From Novosphingobium sp. SG707 (GTDB taxonomy: Bacteria; Pseudomonadota; Alphaproteobacteria; Sphingomonadales; Sphingomonadaceae), in contig NZ_JAAZQL010000002.1 in NCBI RefSeq assembly GCF_012275515.1, positions 496,001 to 560,000 of the forward strand: 64,000 nt of DNA, written 5' to 3'. The notes beneath the pieces are model-generated. The model made no database searches. It had not been told where the DNA came from and was given only the letters and a program-made list of their open reading frames with translations. A program made the translations under genes and the position numbers. Of this stretch, positions 55,992 to 64,000 are shown in pieces (position 1 is the stretch's first letter; the number at the start of each line of letters is the position of its first letter).

Positions 55992-57242
55992 TCAATCATC
56001 CTCTTGTGGGGTAAAACGATTGGCTTTGCGGATTTGCGGAAACAGAAAGGCCCAGATCAGCGTCACCGCCACCGCGCCAAGGCCGCCGAACAGTACCGCT
56101 CCCTGCGCACCCAGCAACCATGCGGCAATGCCCGACTCCATCTCGCCCAATTCGTTGGAGGCGCCGATGGCCAGACCCGAAATGGCCGAAACCCGCCCGC
56201 GCATTTCATCGGGCGTATGCATCTGGACCAGCGTGGAGCGCACGAACATGCTGATCATGTCGGCCGCGCCCAGCACCGCCAGCATGGCCAGCGACAGCGC
56301 ATAATTGGTGGAAACGGCAAACACTGCCGTCGCCGCGCCAAACAGCGCGACCGAGCCGAGCATGGTGATGCCCACCCGCCGCTCCAGCGGTTTGATCGAC
56401 AACAGGATGCCCAGCACCGCCGCGCCCACCGCCGGAGCCGCGCGCATTTCGCCCAGACCCGTCGGCCCCACATGCAGGATATCGCGCGCATAGACCGGCA
56501 GCAGCGCCGTCGCCCCGGCCAGCATCACAGCGAAGAGATCGAGCGTGATGCAGCCCAGCAGGAACGGATTGCCGCGCACAAAGGTCAGCCCTTCCCACGC
56601 CATGCGCATCGGGTGAGTTTCACGATTGGCGGCATGGGCGGGCAGGGGCCGGATCGTCAGCAGCGCCAGCGCCGAAACACACAGCAGCGCGCAGGACATC
56701 CAATAGAAGAGCGACGGATGCCAGCCAAACAGCAATCCCGCCACCGCAGGCCCGGCAATCGTGCCCGATTGCATCGCCATGGAATTCATCGCAATCGCGC
56801 GGGGCAAGAGCGCAGGCGGCACGATCATCGGCGCGATGGCCCCCACCGAAGGCCCGACAAACACCCGCGCCGTGCCATGCGCCATACCCAGAAACAGCAC
56901 CAGCGGCAGGCTGAGCCAGCCCTGCCATGTGGTGATGGCCAGCGTCAGCGCCATGGCCATATCGACCGAGACCGACAGCGCGCCGACCTTGCGCCGATCA
57001 AACCGGTCGGACACCACGCCCGAAACCGGGGTAAGCAAAAACATCGGCACGAATTGCACAAAGCCCAGCACCCCCAGCATGAAGGAGGCCTGGGCAATGG
57101 TCATTCCATAGGATTGGCGCGCCAGATCATAAAGCTGATAGCCGATGATGACCACCATGCCCGAGCCCGACAGCCAGGAGAGGAAACGGGCGATCCAAAA
57201 TCGGCGATAGTCGGCGATTTGCAGAGGGTTGGTTGGCTCCAT
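55992..57242 (-). CDS. MFS transporter, EntS/MFS_3-like
   Basis: 416 residues from the ATG at 57242 (GTG at 57245 is adjacent). Twelve membrane segments. The MFS loop 2-3 motif is present as GVVSDRFDRRKVG, and the sequence resembles transmembrane-secretion-effector members such as EntS. The substrate is not predictable. It is cotranscribed with the dienelactone hydrolase-like gene. Confidence 0.87.
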   Translation of the reverse strand: MEPTNPLQIADYRRFWIARFLSWLSGSGMVVIIGYQLYDLARQSYGMTIAQASFMLGVLGFVQFVPMFLLTPVSGVVSDRFDRRKVGALSVSVDMAMALTLAITTWQGWLSLPLVLFLGMAHGTARVFVGPSVGAIAPMIVPPALLPRAIAMNSMAMQSGTIAGPAVAGLLFGWHPSLFYWMSCALLCVSALALLTIRPLPAHAANRETHPMRMAWEGLTFVRGNPFLLGCITLDLFAVMLAGATALLPVYARDILHVGPTGLGEMRAAPAVGAAVLGILLSIKPLERRVGITMLGSVALFGAATAVFAVSTNYALSLAMLAVLGAADMISMFVRSTLVQMHTPDEMRGRVSAISGLAIGASNELGEMESGIAAWLLGAQGAVLFGGLGAVAVTLIWAFLFPQIRKANRFTPQEDD

Positions 57243-57348
57243 CACCGCGCCGATGTGGCAGGTGCAAAGCCGATTGCCAAGATACCAGTGCTTGTTGAGG
57301 GAAAAATCTGGCTTGTGGGCGCCTTTGGTCGGCGCCCCCGGTTCTGTC

Positions 57349-57681
57349 TTATCGGCGCAGGCGCGGGTTGGGTTGCAGCGCGGCGATCATGTTAGTGAAA
57401 TCGTCCTGACGGATGATGCGTTCAAATTGAAAACCCGAACGATCATCGGTCGACCAGATCAGATGAGCCTCGATGCGCCCTACGACGGGCAAGCGGATCG
57501 TTACCCTTTCGCCGCGCCCCAATTCGACCTTGTTGCCGACCATGAAGCCGTGGATCGAAATATTGGCGATGTCGAGCATCACATCGCCCACGCGCCGGTG
57601 TTCGGCCACCACCCGGAAACTGACCGGATGGCGCGCGGCGCGGCGCAGTTCGGTAACCGAAAGCTGTGCCCCTGATGCCAT
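57349..57681 (-). CDS. PilZ domain protein
   Basis: 110 residues, essentially one PilZ domain. Both c-di-GMP motifs are present: RRAAR (R13xxxR17) and NISIHG (N40xSxxG45). It would bind cyclic di-GMP and change partner behaviour, but with no fused output domain the partner is unknown. It is solitary; 57243-57348 separates it from the MFS gene. Confidence 0.9.
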   Translation of the reverse strand: MASGAQLSVTELRRAARHPVSFRVVAEHRRVGDVMLDIANISIHGFMVGNKVELGRGERVTIRLPVVGRIEAHLIWSTDDRSGFQFERIIRQDDFTNMIAALQPNPRLRR

Positions 57682-57770
57682 GTGTCAATCTCCTGCATGA
57701 ATTACGTCAAGGAGAGGCTTTTAGGACACAAATGGCGAAAAAATGGTAAATATGGCAAGAAGCTGCCGGT

Positions 57771-57796
57771 GGAGGCGGCAAGAGCTTGCCGCCTCC
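57771..57796. other. Perfect hairpin downstream of tyrS
   Basis: GGAGGCGGCAAG-AG-CTTGCCGCCTCC, 12-bp perfect arms with a 2-nt loop, 8 bp past the tyrS stop. It probably ends tyrS transcription or protects the mRNA end, but the T-tract is absent. Confidence 0.5.
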
Positions 57797-57803
57797 GAAA
57801 GCA

Positions 57804-59033
57804 TCACAAAGCCTTGAGAATCCCGTGCTTCTTTTTGCCCGAGGAAAGGCGGATTTCTCCGCTTTCAAGGCTAATCGGCAGATTTTCATCGCTGACGGCA
57901 ACGCCATCCAGCTTGGCCCCGCCGCCCGCGATCAGGCGCTTGGCTTCGCCACGGCTCGCCGCAAATCCAATTCCGACCAGCGCATCGATGATCGTGCAGC
58001 CTTCGGCCGGAACATGCCATACCGGCAGATCCGCGCCCAGACCGCCGCCCGCAAAGGTGGCGCTGGCGGTGGCTTCGGCGGCCTTGGCTGCTTCCTCGCC
58101 GCGCACCAGTTTCGTCACCTCATTGGCCAGCACGACCTTGGCGGCATTGATCTCGCTGCCCTCAAGCGCTTCCAGACGCGCGATTTCATCGAGCGGTAGG
58201 TCGGTGAACAGTTTGAGGAAGCGGCCCACGTCGCGGTCATCGGTGTTGCGCCAATATTGCCAGAAGTCATAGGCGGGCAGCGCATCATCATTGAGCCAGA
58301 CCGCGCCGTTGACCGATTTGCCCATCTTGGCCCCATCGGCGGTGGTCAGCAGCGGAGTGGTCACACCGAACACTTCCACGCCGTCCATACGGCGGGTCAG
58401 TTCGATGCCGTTGACGATATTGCCCCATTGGTCCGACCCGCCCATCTGCAGGCGGCAGCCATAGCGCCTGGACAATTCGCGGAAGTCATAGCCCTGAAGA
58501 ATCATGTAGTTGAATTCAAGGAAGGACAAAGACTGTTCGCGATCGAGCCTTGTTTTGACCGAATCGAAGGACAGCATCCGGTTGACGCTGAAATGCTGGC
58601 CCACCTCGCGCAGGAACGAGATATAGCCCAGCTTGTCGAGCCATTCGGCATTGTCGACCATGATCGCATCGCTAGGCCCGTCACCAAAGGTCAGGAAACG
58701 GTCGAAAACGCGGCGGATCGAGGCGACATTGTCCGCGATGATCTCGTCGGTCATCAGCTTGCGCGCTTCGTCCTTGAAGCTGGGGTCGCCGATCTTGCCG
58801 GTGCCGCCGCCCATCACCACGATGGGCTTGTGCCCGGCCTGTTGCAAACGGCGCAGCAGCATGATCTGCACCATCGACCCCACGTGCAGCGATGGCGCCG
58901 TGGGATCGAAGCCGATATAGCCCGGCACCACCTGTTTGCAGGCCAACGCATCGAGCGCGGCGGCATCGGTCAACTGGTGGATATAGCCCCGCTCGTCGAG
59001 CAGGCGCAGCAGGTCGGACTTGTATTCGGTCAT
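57804..59033 (-). CDS. tyrS: Tyrosyl-tRNA synthetase
   Basis: 409 residues from the ATG at 59033. Class I synthetase: the HIGH motif appears as HVGS (in [12 protein letters not shown]) and KMSKS as KMGKS, followed by a C-terminal S4 RNA-binding domain ([19 protein letters not shown]). Tyrosine-binding segment [11 protein letters not shown] is intact. The long frame upstream of 59033 is antisense to the DOMON-like gene and is not used. Divergent from the DOMON-like gene by 45 bp. Confidence 0.97.
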   Translation of the reverse strand: MTEYKSDLLRLLDERGYIHQLTDAAALDALACKQVVPGYIGFDPTAPSLHVGSMVQIMLLRRLQQAGHKPIVVMGGGTGKIGDPSFKDEARKLMTDEIIADNVASIRRVFDRFLTFGDGPSDAIMVDNAEWLDKLGYISFLREVGQHFSVNRMLSFDSVKTRLDREQSLSFLEFNYMILQGYDFRELSRRYGCRLQMGGSDQWGNIVNGIELTRRMDGVEVFGVTTPLLTTADGAKMGKSVNGAVWLNDDALPAYDFWQYWRNTDDRDVGRFLKLFTDLPLDEIARLEALEGSEINAAKVVLANEVTKLVRGEEAAKAAEATASATFAGGGLGADLPVWHVPAEGCTIIDALVGIGFAASRGEAKRLIAGGGAKLDGVAVSDENLPISLESGEIRLSSGKKKHGILKAL

Positions 59034-59078
59034 GTTTGCCTCTTGATTGAGCGCGCCGCCTAGCACGGAGAATTCATT

Positions 59079-59612
59079 TTGGGAACTTTCTCGCTGATCT
59101 GTCATCCGCAAACGCCCGCCGTAGGGGTTAAATCCGTAAGCGTGGATTGGGAAGCGCGCGGCGATGCCTTGACGTTGACATATCGCGTGGGCGGGGCGGG
59201 GGGATTGGTGCTGCCCACGCCCGCGCATGCAGAGCGCCATGACGACCTGTGGAAGGCGACCTGTTTCGAGCTGTTTCTGGGGCGGGAGGGGACGAGCTAT
59301 CAGGAGTTCAATTTCTCGCCCTCCTCGTGCTGGGCGACCTATGGTTTTGCCGCTTATCGCGAGGGCGGGCGCAATGCGGATATGTCCATCGCCCCGGCGA
59401 TCGCCATGACACGGGCGGGCGATGAGGCGGTGTGCGAGGTCCGCCTGCCGCGCACGATCTTGGAGGGCGCGGTTTGCGCTGGTCTGACCGCTGTGATCGA
59501 AGAGGCGGGCGGCCACAAATCCTATTGGGCGCTGGCGCACGGCGAAGGGCGGCCCGATTTTCACAAGCGCTCTTGCTTCACGCTCCAGCTTGCGGCAGCG
59601 GAGGCACCATGA
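59079..59612 (+). CDS. DOMON-like domain protein
   Basis: 177 residues from a TTG at 59079 with CGGAG 9 bp upstream; there is no ATG alternative. It matches the sphingomonad DOMON-like family ([50 protein letters not shown]). No export signal is seen. The role is unknown; it may bind a small ligand. Its stop overlaps the start of the NamZ-type gene by 4 bp, so the two are coupled. Confidence 0.8.
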   Translation: MGTFSLICHPQTPAVGVKSVSVDWEARGDALTLTYRVGGAGGLVLPTPAHAERHDDLWKATCFELFLGREGTSYQEFNFSPSSCWATYGFAAYREGGRNADMSIAPAIAMTRAGDEAVCEVRLPRTILEGAVCAGLTAVIEEAGGHKSYWALAHGEGRPDFHKRSCFTLQLAAAEAP

Positions 59613-60832
59613 CTGTTCTGTTCGGCCTTGACCGCCTGCTCGCTGATCCCTCGCTTCGTGCCCCGCTTGCCGGGCGCCGTGTGTCGCTCGTCGCGCATCC
59701 CGCCTCGCTGACCTCGGGGCTGGTGCATAGTCTTGATGCGCTGGCCGCCTGCGGCGATGTAAACCTGACCAGCGCCTTTGGTCCGCAACATGGGCTGAAG
59801 GGCGACAAGCAGGACAATATGGTCGAGACGGAGGACGAGTTCGACCCTGCGCTCGGCATACCGGTGTTCAGCCTTTATGGACAGGTGCGCCGCCCGACCC
59901 CGGCGATGATGGATACGGCCGACGTTTTCCTGTTTGATCTTCAGGATCTTGGCTGCCGGATCTACACTTTCGTCACCACGCTGCTCTATCTGTTGGAAGC
60001 CGCATCGGGCACGGGCAAGTCGGTCTGGGTGCTGGACAGGCCCAATCCGGCGGGGCGCCCCATCGAAGGGCTGACGCTGATCCCCGGACAGGAGAGCTTT
60101 GTCGGCGCCGGGCCGATGCCGATGCGCCATGGCCTGACGCTGGGCGAGATGGGGCGCTGGTTCGTCGATCATTTCAAGCTGGATGTCGATTACCGCGTCA
60201 TCACGATGGAGGGCTGGGCCCCCGATGCGCCTGCGCGCGCCGGTCTTGCCGGTTTTGGCTGGCCCGAGGAGCGCCTCTGGATCAACCCCAGCCCGAATGC
60301 GGCCAGTCTCAACATGGCCCGCGCCTATGCCGGGACGGTGATGCTGGAGGGCACGAACCTGTCCGAAGGGCGCGGCACGACGCGGCCTTTGGAGGTGTTG
60401 TTCGGCGCACCGGACGTGGATGCCAAGGCTGTGCTGGCCGAGATGCAGGCATTTGCGCCGCAATGGATGACGGGATGTGCTCTGCGCGAATGCTGGTTCA
60501 CGCCCACATTTCACAAGCATGTGGGCGAGCTGTGCAGCGCGCTGATGATCCATGCCGAGGGCGGGTTTTATGACCATCAGGCCTTCCGCCCCTGGCGTTT
60601 GCAAGCGCTGGCCTTCAAGGCGATCCGGCGGCTCTATCCCGATTATCCGCTGTGGCGCGATTTCCCCTATGAGTATGAGCTGACGCGCCTTGCCATTGAT
60701 GTCATCAATGGCGGGCCGGCTTTGCGCGAATGGGTGGATGATGCAGGCTCTTGCGCCGCCGATCTCGACGCGATCACCACGCCGGACGAGGCGCGCTGGG
60801 CGGAGGAAATCCGGCCCTATCTGCTTTACTGA
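59609..60832 (+). CDS. Exo-beta-N-acetylmuramidase NamZ family (DUF1343)
   Basis: 407 residues from the ATG at 59609. DUF1343 (NamZ) removes MurNAc from the ends of peptidoglycan chains during cell-wall recycling. Family segments are [48 protein letters not shown] and the later [16 protein letters not shown]. There is no evident signal peptide, whereas characterised members are exported, so either the protein is cytosolic or a start was missed. It is coupled to the DOMON-like gene and overlaps convergent DUF817 by 7 bp. Confidence 0.88.
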   Translation: MTVLFGLDRLLADPSLRAPLAGRRVSLVAHPASLTSGLVHSLDALAACGDVNLTSAFGPQHGLKGDKQDNMVETEDEFDPALGIPVFSLYGQVRRPTPAMMDTADVFLFDLQDLGCRIYTFVTTLLYLLEAASGTGKSVWVLDRPNPAGRPIEGLTLIPGQESFVGAGPMPMRHGLTLGEMGRWFVDHFKLDVDYRVITMEGWAPDAPARAGLAGFGWPEERLWINPSPNAASLNMARAYAGTVMLEGTNLSEGRGTTRPLEVLFGAPDVDAKAVLAEMQAFAPQWMTGCALRECWFTPTFHKHVGELCSALMIHAEGGFYDHQAFRPWRLQALAFKAIRRLYPDYPLWRDFPYEYELTRLAIDVINGGPALREWVDDAGSCAADLDAITTPDEARWAEEIRPYLLY

Positions 60833-61707
60833 ACGCGCGGTGGCGCGGCGCGATGCAGCCGCGCCACCAGCACAAACGAAATATACATCAACAGATACCA
60901 CGCCCCCAGCTTGCCGGGCGAAACCATCACCCAGCCATGCCGCTGGCCCGGATAGAGCCATGCATTGGCGAAAGTGGCGATATTTTCCGCGATCCAGATA
61001 AAGCCCGCCACCAGAAACCACCCCAAGAGCAGCGGCATCCAGCGATGCACCCGCCAGTTGCGGAAATAGACCCGCGTGCGCCAGAACAGTATGCCGATCG
61101 CCGCAAACAGCCCCAGCCGAATATCGGGCAGCCAGTGATGGGCAAAGAAATTCACATAGATCAGCACGGCCACCAGCACCGTCAGCCTTTCATCAGGATA
61201 ATGGCTGAAACGGAAATCAAAGATGCGCCAGACCCGCGCGATATAGCTGCCCACCGCCGCATACATGAAGCCGGAGAACAGCGGTACATTCCCGATCCGC
61301 AGAAACCCCGCCTCGGGATAGACCCATGACCCCTGCGCGGTCTTGAACAATTCCATCACCGTGCCGACGATGTGAAAGGCCGCGATCACCCATGCCTCCT
61401 CGCGGCTTTCCAGCCGCAGCGCCAGCATGGCGACCTGTATGCCCAGCGCGGAAAGCGTCAGCATGTCATAACGGGCCAGCGCCGCATGCGCCGGATAGAA
61501 CAGATGCGTCATCAGCAGCAGGGCCAGCATCAGGCCGCCAAATAGGCATGCCCACCCCTGCTTGAACCCGAAGAGCAGGAATTCATAGACCCATGTGCGC
61601 CATCCGGGGCGCGGGGCGAAAGCTTCGATCCGGGCGCGGATGGCGGCAAATCGGGTGGGGCCGATAGGCGGAATCTGACGGGTATTTTTCCCACCACTTG
61701 TATGCAT
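60826..61707 (-). CDS. DUF817 family membrane protein
   Basis: 293 residues, seven or eight membrane spans. Characteristic DUF817 text: FEYEFLLFGFKQGWACLFGG-type YEFLLFGFKQGWACLFGGLM, FKTAQGSWVYPEAG, NVPLFSGFMYAAVGSY and FFAHHWLPDIR. The function is unknown; the histidines in HHW and SYIARVW could hold a ligand. The stop overlaps the NamZ-type stop tail to tail. Divergent from the GST gene by 49 bp. Confidence 0.86.
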   Translation of the reverse strand: MHTSGGKNTRQIPPIGPTRFAAIRARIEAFAPRPGWRTWVYEFLLFGFKQGWACLFGGLMLALLLMTHLFYPAHAALARYDMLTLSALGIQVAMLALRLESREEAWVIAAFHIVGTVMELFKTAQGSWVYPEAGFLRIGNVPLFSGFMYAAVGSYIARVWRIFDFRFSHYPDERLTVLVAVLIYVNFFAHHWLPDIRLGLFAAIGILFWRTRVYFRNWRVHRWMPLLLGWFLVAGFIWIAENIATFANAWLYPGQRHGWVMVSPGKLGAWYLLMYISFVLVARLHRAAPPRVQ

Positions 61708-61756
61708 TGCTTACATTCCTTAAGGTCGGGGCAAAGCACAAGAGGATGCCTAGACG

Positions 61757-62497
61757 ATGCTCAAACTCTATTCTTTCGGCCCGGCCGCCAATTCGATGAA
61801 GCCGCTGCTCACTCTTTATGAAAAGGGCACGCCGTTCGAAGGGCACCGCCTGAACCCGGCCATCTTTGAACATCATCAGGATTGGTTCAAGGCCATCAAT
61901 CCGCGCGGACAGGTGCCCGCTCTGGTCGATGGCGACAAGGTGATTACCGAAAGCACGGTGATCTGCGAATATCTGGAAGATGAACACCCCGGCGAGGTGA
62001 AGTTGCGCCCCGCTGACTCCTATGGCCGCGCGCAAATGCGGATCTGGACCAAGTGGGTCGATGAATATTTCTGCTGGTGCGTCTCGACCATCGGCTGGCA
62101 CCGCTATGTCGGCAATATGGTCAAAAGCCTGAGCGATGAGGCGTTCGAGGAGAAGGTGAAGGCCATCCCGGTCTTTGAGCAGCAGGTCAAATGGCGCCGC
62201 GCGCGCGAAGGCTTCCCGCAGGATCTGCTGGACGAGGAAATGCGCAAGATCGCCTTTTCGGTCACGCGCCTCAATGACCATCTGGCCGACCATGAATGGC
62301 TGGCGGGCGATATGTTCACGCTGGCCGATATCTGCAATTTCGCTATCGCCAATGGCATGAATTACAGCTTCCCCGAACTGGTGAACGAGGCTGATGCGCC
62401 GCATCTGGTGCGCTGGATTGCCCAGATCAACGCGCGCCCGGCCGTGCAGAAGATGTTTGCCGAAGTGCCGATGGAAAAGCTGCGCCCGCAGGATTGA
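61757..62497 (+). CDS. Glutathione S-transferase, LigF beta-etherase-like
   Basis: 246 residues. The N-terminal thioredoxin-like GSH domain (LYSFGPAANSMKPLLTLYEK, INPRGQVPALVDG, ESTVICEYLE) is followed by a helical domain with WTKWVDEYFCWCVSTIGW. As I recall them, LigF-type beta-aryl ether-cleaving GSTs of sphingomonads share almost this text and spacing, so it may cleave beta-O-4 lignin-type ethers or another glutathione-linked substrate. No other lig gene is near, so a general detoxification role remains possible. Confidence 0.85.
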   Translation: MLKLYSFGPAANSMKPLLTLYEKGTPFEGHRLNPAIFEHHQDWFKAINPRGQVPALVDGDKVITESTVICEYLEDEHPGEVKLRPADSYGRAQMRIWTKWVDEYFCWCVSTIGWHRYVGNMVKSLSDEAFEEKVKAIPVFEQQVKWRRAREGFPQDLLDEEMRKIAFSVTRLNDHLADHEWLAGDMFTLADICNFAIANGMNYSFPELVNEADAPHLVRWIAQINARPAVQKMFAEVPMEKLRPQD

Positions 62498-62518
62498 TGC
62501 CCATAGGCGCCGCCGGAA

Positions 62519-62929
62519 TTACGCTGGCGGCGCTTTGGGAAATTGCGGCAGCGCCGGGTCCATCACCGCCCATGACGGCGCGCTGGCGGTCCAGATGATG
62601 CCGGTGGGCTTGGCAATTTCCGGATTGTCCAAGGCCCCCGCACGGATGCGATAGGCCACCGGCGGATCGAGCAGCGGCCGCGAAAACACATGGCTGCCGC
62701 AGGCGCTGCAAAAGGCGCGCTCGACCGTATTGCCGCTGTCGGCGGTCTTGTGGTGCAGCGTCACCGGCCCCGTCACCGTCACATTTTCCGGCGCGAACAA
62801 GGCGTTGACCGTGGCCGATCCGCTGGCCAGCCGCTGGCAGTCATGGCACCAGCACATGCGCGCGGCAATCGGTTCGCCCTTCAGCGAGAGCTTGACCGCG
62901 CCGCATAGGCATTGACCAGTATGGGTCAT
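62519..62929 (-). CDS. GFA/CENP-V family zinc protein
   Basis: 136 residues from the ATG at 62929. GFA (glutathione-dependent formaldehyde-activating-type) fold with zinc ligands C7 and C9 (QCLCGAVKL), C26, C28 and C31 (CWCHDCQRL) and the later FCSACGSHVF. Despite the name, most members are not proven to act on formaldehyde. It converges on the GST gene 21 bp away, a suggestive but unproven glutathione connection. It starts just past the acyltransferase stop. Confidence 0.88.
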   Translation of the reverse strand: MTHTGQCLCGAVKLSLKGEPIAARMCWCHDCQRLASGSATVNALFAPENVTVTGPVTLHHKTADSGNTVERAFCSACGSHVFSRPLLDPPVAYRIRAGALDNPEIAKPTGIIWTASAPSWAVMDPALPQFPKAPPA

Positions 62930-62930
62930 C

Positions 62931-64000
62931 TCAGTTCTCCTTGGCAATCCAGCGCGCCGTGGCCCAGCGCCGCAGGGGTTCATCCCAAAACCGCAGCGCC
63001 GCCCAGCCCAGCGCCACCGAGCCGATGTAAATCACCGGGGCCCAGAGGGCGAGGTCATGCGGATGCGGATCCAGCGCCATATCCCAATACCAATAGATGA
63101 AGGGATAATGGATGATATACAATGGGTAAGACAGGCGGCCCAGTGCCTTGGCGACTTTGCGCATCCCCGCGCTCATCCGCGAATGGGCGCCCATCAGAAT
63201 GATAAGCGGAAAGAGCAGGGCAACATAGGCGAATTCCAGCAGCCCATTGGCCCAGCCCGGCTTGCCCCCCGGCACACCCGCGGCAAAGGCTACCGTCATC
63301 ACGATGGCCAATCCGCCAAAACTCATCCGCAATGGCGTCAGGCTCGGCAGGACGCGGCGAAGCAGGATGCCGAAGATGAAGGGAAAGGCCAGACGAGCCT
63401 CCGCCATCCACCAGTGGCTCCATCCCCAGCCGACCGAGAGATTGCCATAGACCACCGCGCCCCAAGCCAGCAGCCCGCCCGCCGGGATCAGCAACCATGC
63501 CAGCACGCGCGGCGACAGGCGGTGCAGCACCAGCCCATAGGCGATCGAGCCGATATATTCCTGAAACAGCGTCCAAGTCGGCCCGTCGAGCGAATGGGTG
63601 TCCTCGGCCCGGTCGGCCAGTGTGGGATAGGGCAGCAGGAAAAGCCCCATGACCACCGCCGTCCAGAACCGCCCATCGACCACATGCGCCGCATGGGGGA
63701 AGGGGGCGTAAACCCATGCCAGCGCGCCGATCAGCGTGGCCAGCGGCACAATGGGGTGCAGCCGGACAAAGCGGCGCAGCATAAACCCGCCAAAGCCCAG
63801 CCCCTCGGCCATGCGCTGGTCATAGGCATGGGCGATGACAAAGCCCGAGAGCGCAAAGAAGAAATCCACCGCCAGCGCGCCATGCGGCAGCCAATTGTCC
63901 GCCATCACGCCTTTGGACAGGATCTCGCTGATATGGAAAACCAGAACAAGCAGCGCGGCGACACCGCGCAAGCCGTCCAGCACCTCGAAATGCGATTTGG
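62931..64000 (-). CDS. Acyltransferase family 3 membrane protein (5' end cut by window edge)
   Basis: At least 356 residues; the start lies beyond the right edge. The final visible 5' text reads ...FEVLDGLRGVAALLVLVFHI, the normal acyltransferase-3 opening, so only about a dozen residues are missing. It has the catalytic His in LVFHIS and the VDFFFALSGFVIAHAY segment, with ten or so membrane spans. It probably O-acylates a surface polysaccharide. It is the second such enzyme in the window, not obviously related in role to that at 30-31 kb. Confidence 0.9.
   Translation of the reverse strand, partial: KSHFEVLDGLRGVAALLVLVFHISEILSKGVMADNWLPHGALAVDFFFALSGFVIAHAYDQRMAEGLGFGGFMLRRFVRLHPIVPLATLIGALAWVYAPFPHAAHVVDGRFWTAVVMGLFLLPYPTLADRAEDTHSLDGPTWTLFQEYIGSIAYGLVLHRLSPRVLAWLLIPAGGLLAWGAVVYGNLSVGWGWSHWWMAEARLAFPFIFGILLRRVLPSLTPLRMSFGGLAIVMTVAFAAGVPGGKPGWANGLLEFAYVALLFPLIILMGAHSRMSAGMRKVAKALGRLSYPLYIIHYPFIYWYWDMALDPHPHDLALWAPVIYIGSVALGWAALRFWDEPLRRWATARWIAKEN

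Overview
The window is a contiguous, roughly 65% GC stretch of an alphaproteobacterial chromosome. It is most likely Sphingomonadales, and Novosphingobium or a close relative is my best guess. The clues are sphingomonad-style QueA, Tgt, CarAB and GreA proteins, a DUF4170 protein, a PEP-CTERM protein, a subclass-B3-like metallo-beta-lactamase and a LigF-like glutathione S-transferase. This is recognition from memory, not a database result. I see no phage, insertion sequence, CRISPR array or conjugation gene. It is mostly core housekeeping DNA with some accessory genes.

Layout. 1-7.5 kb: the 5' end of purL, then xseB-ispA, coaD, a periplasmic cyclophilin, queA and tgt. Between queA and tgt lie a small secreted protein and an opposite-strand pair (B3-like metallo-hydrolase and TauE/SafE permease). 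7.5-12 kb: a structured repeat, a small ORF, rpsD, and the run rpiB-glyA-nrdR-trmJ. 12-16.5 kb: the macromolecular synthesis operon yqeY-dnaG-rpoD. 16.7-25 kb: carA-carB, greA, a DUF4170 protein, a three-gene YqjD/YqjE-like membrane cluster and eno. 25-31 kb: a MarR-like regulator, an M13 metallopeptidase, ribH, an HTH-fused ribB and an acyltransferase. 31.2-37.5 kb: three identical tRNA-Lys genes, then the rod-shape operon mreB-mreC-mreD-mrdA-rodA.

37.7-47 kb: mutL, a secreted phosphodiesterase, ychF with a MaoC-like gene, a Gly/Ser-rich PEP-CTERM protein, rplY-pth and a tandem TraB/GumN pair. 47-53 kb: glyQ-glyS-ppdK, followed by a second, inverted copy of the repeat. 53-64 kb: a methyltransferase, comF, a possible small RNA, hisI, a dienelactone hydrolase with an MFS transporter, a PilZ protein, tyrS, a DOMON-like gene with a NamZ-type (DUF1343) gene, a DUF817 protein, the LigF-like GST, a GFA-family protein and the 5'-truncated second acyltransferase.

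The most unusual observation is the pair of repeats at 7485-7707 and 52743-52948. They are about 200-220 bp long, inverted relative to each other, and both sit between convergent genes. Each has three palindromes in the same order, and in one palindrome the sequence differs while the base pairing is kept. Other points of interest are the HTH-RibB-degenerate-GCHII fusion with a possible TCACAT operator, the Glu variant of the B3 zinc motif, the LigF-like GST beside a GFA protein, and a terminator between comF and hisI pointing to an unannotated minus-strand transcript.
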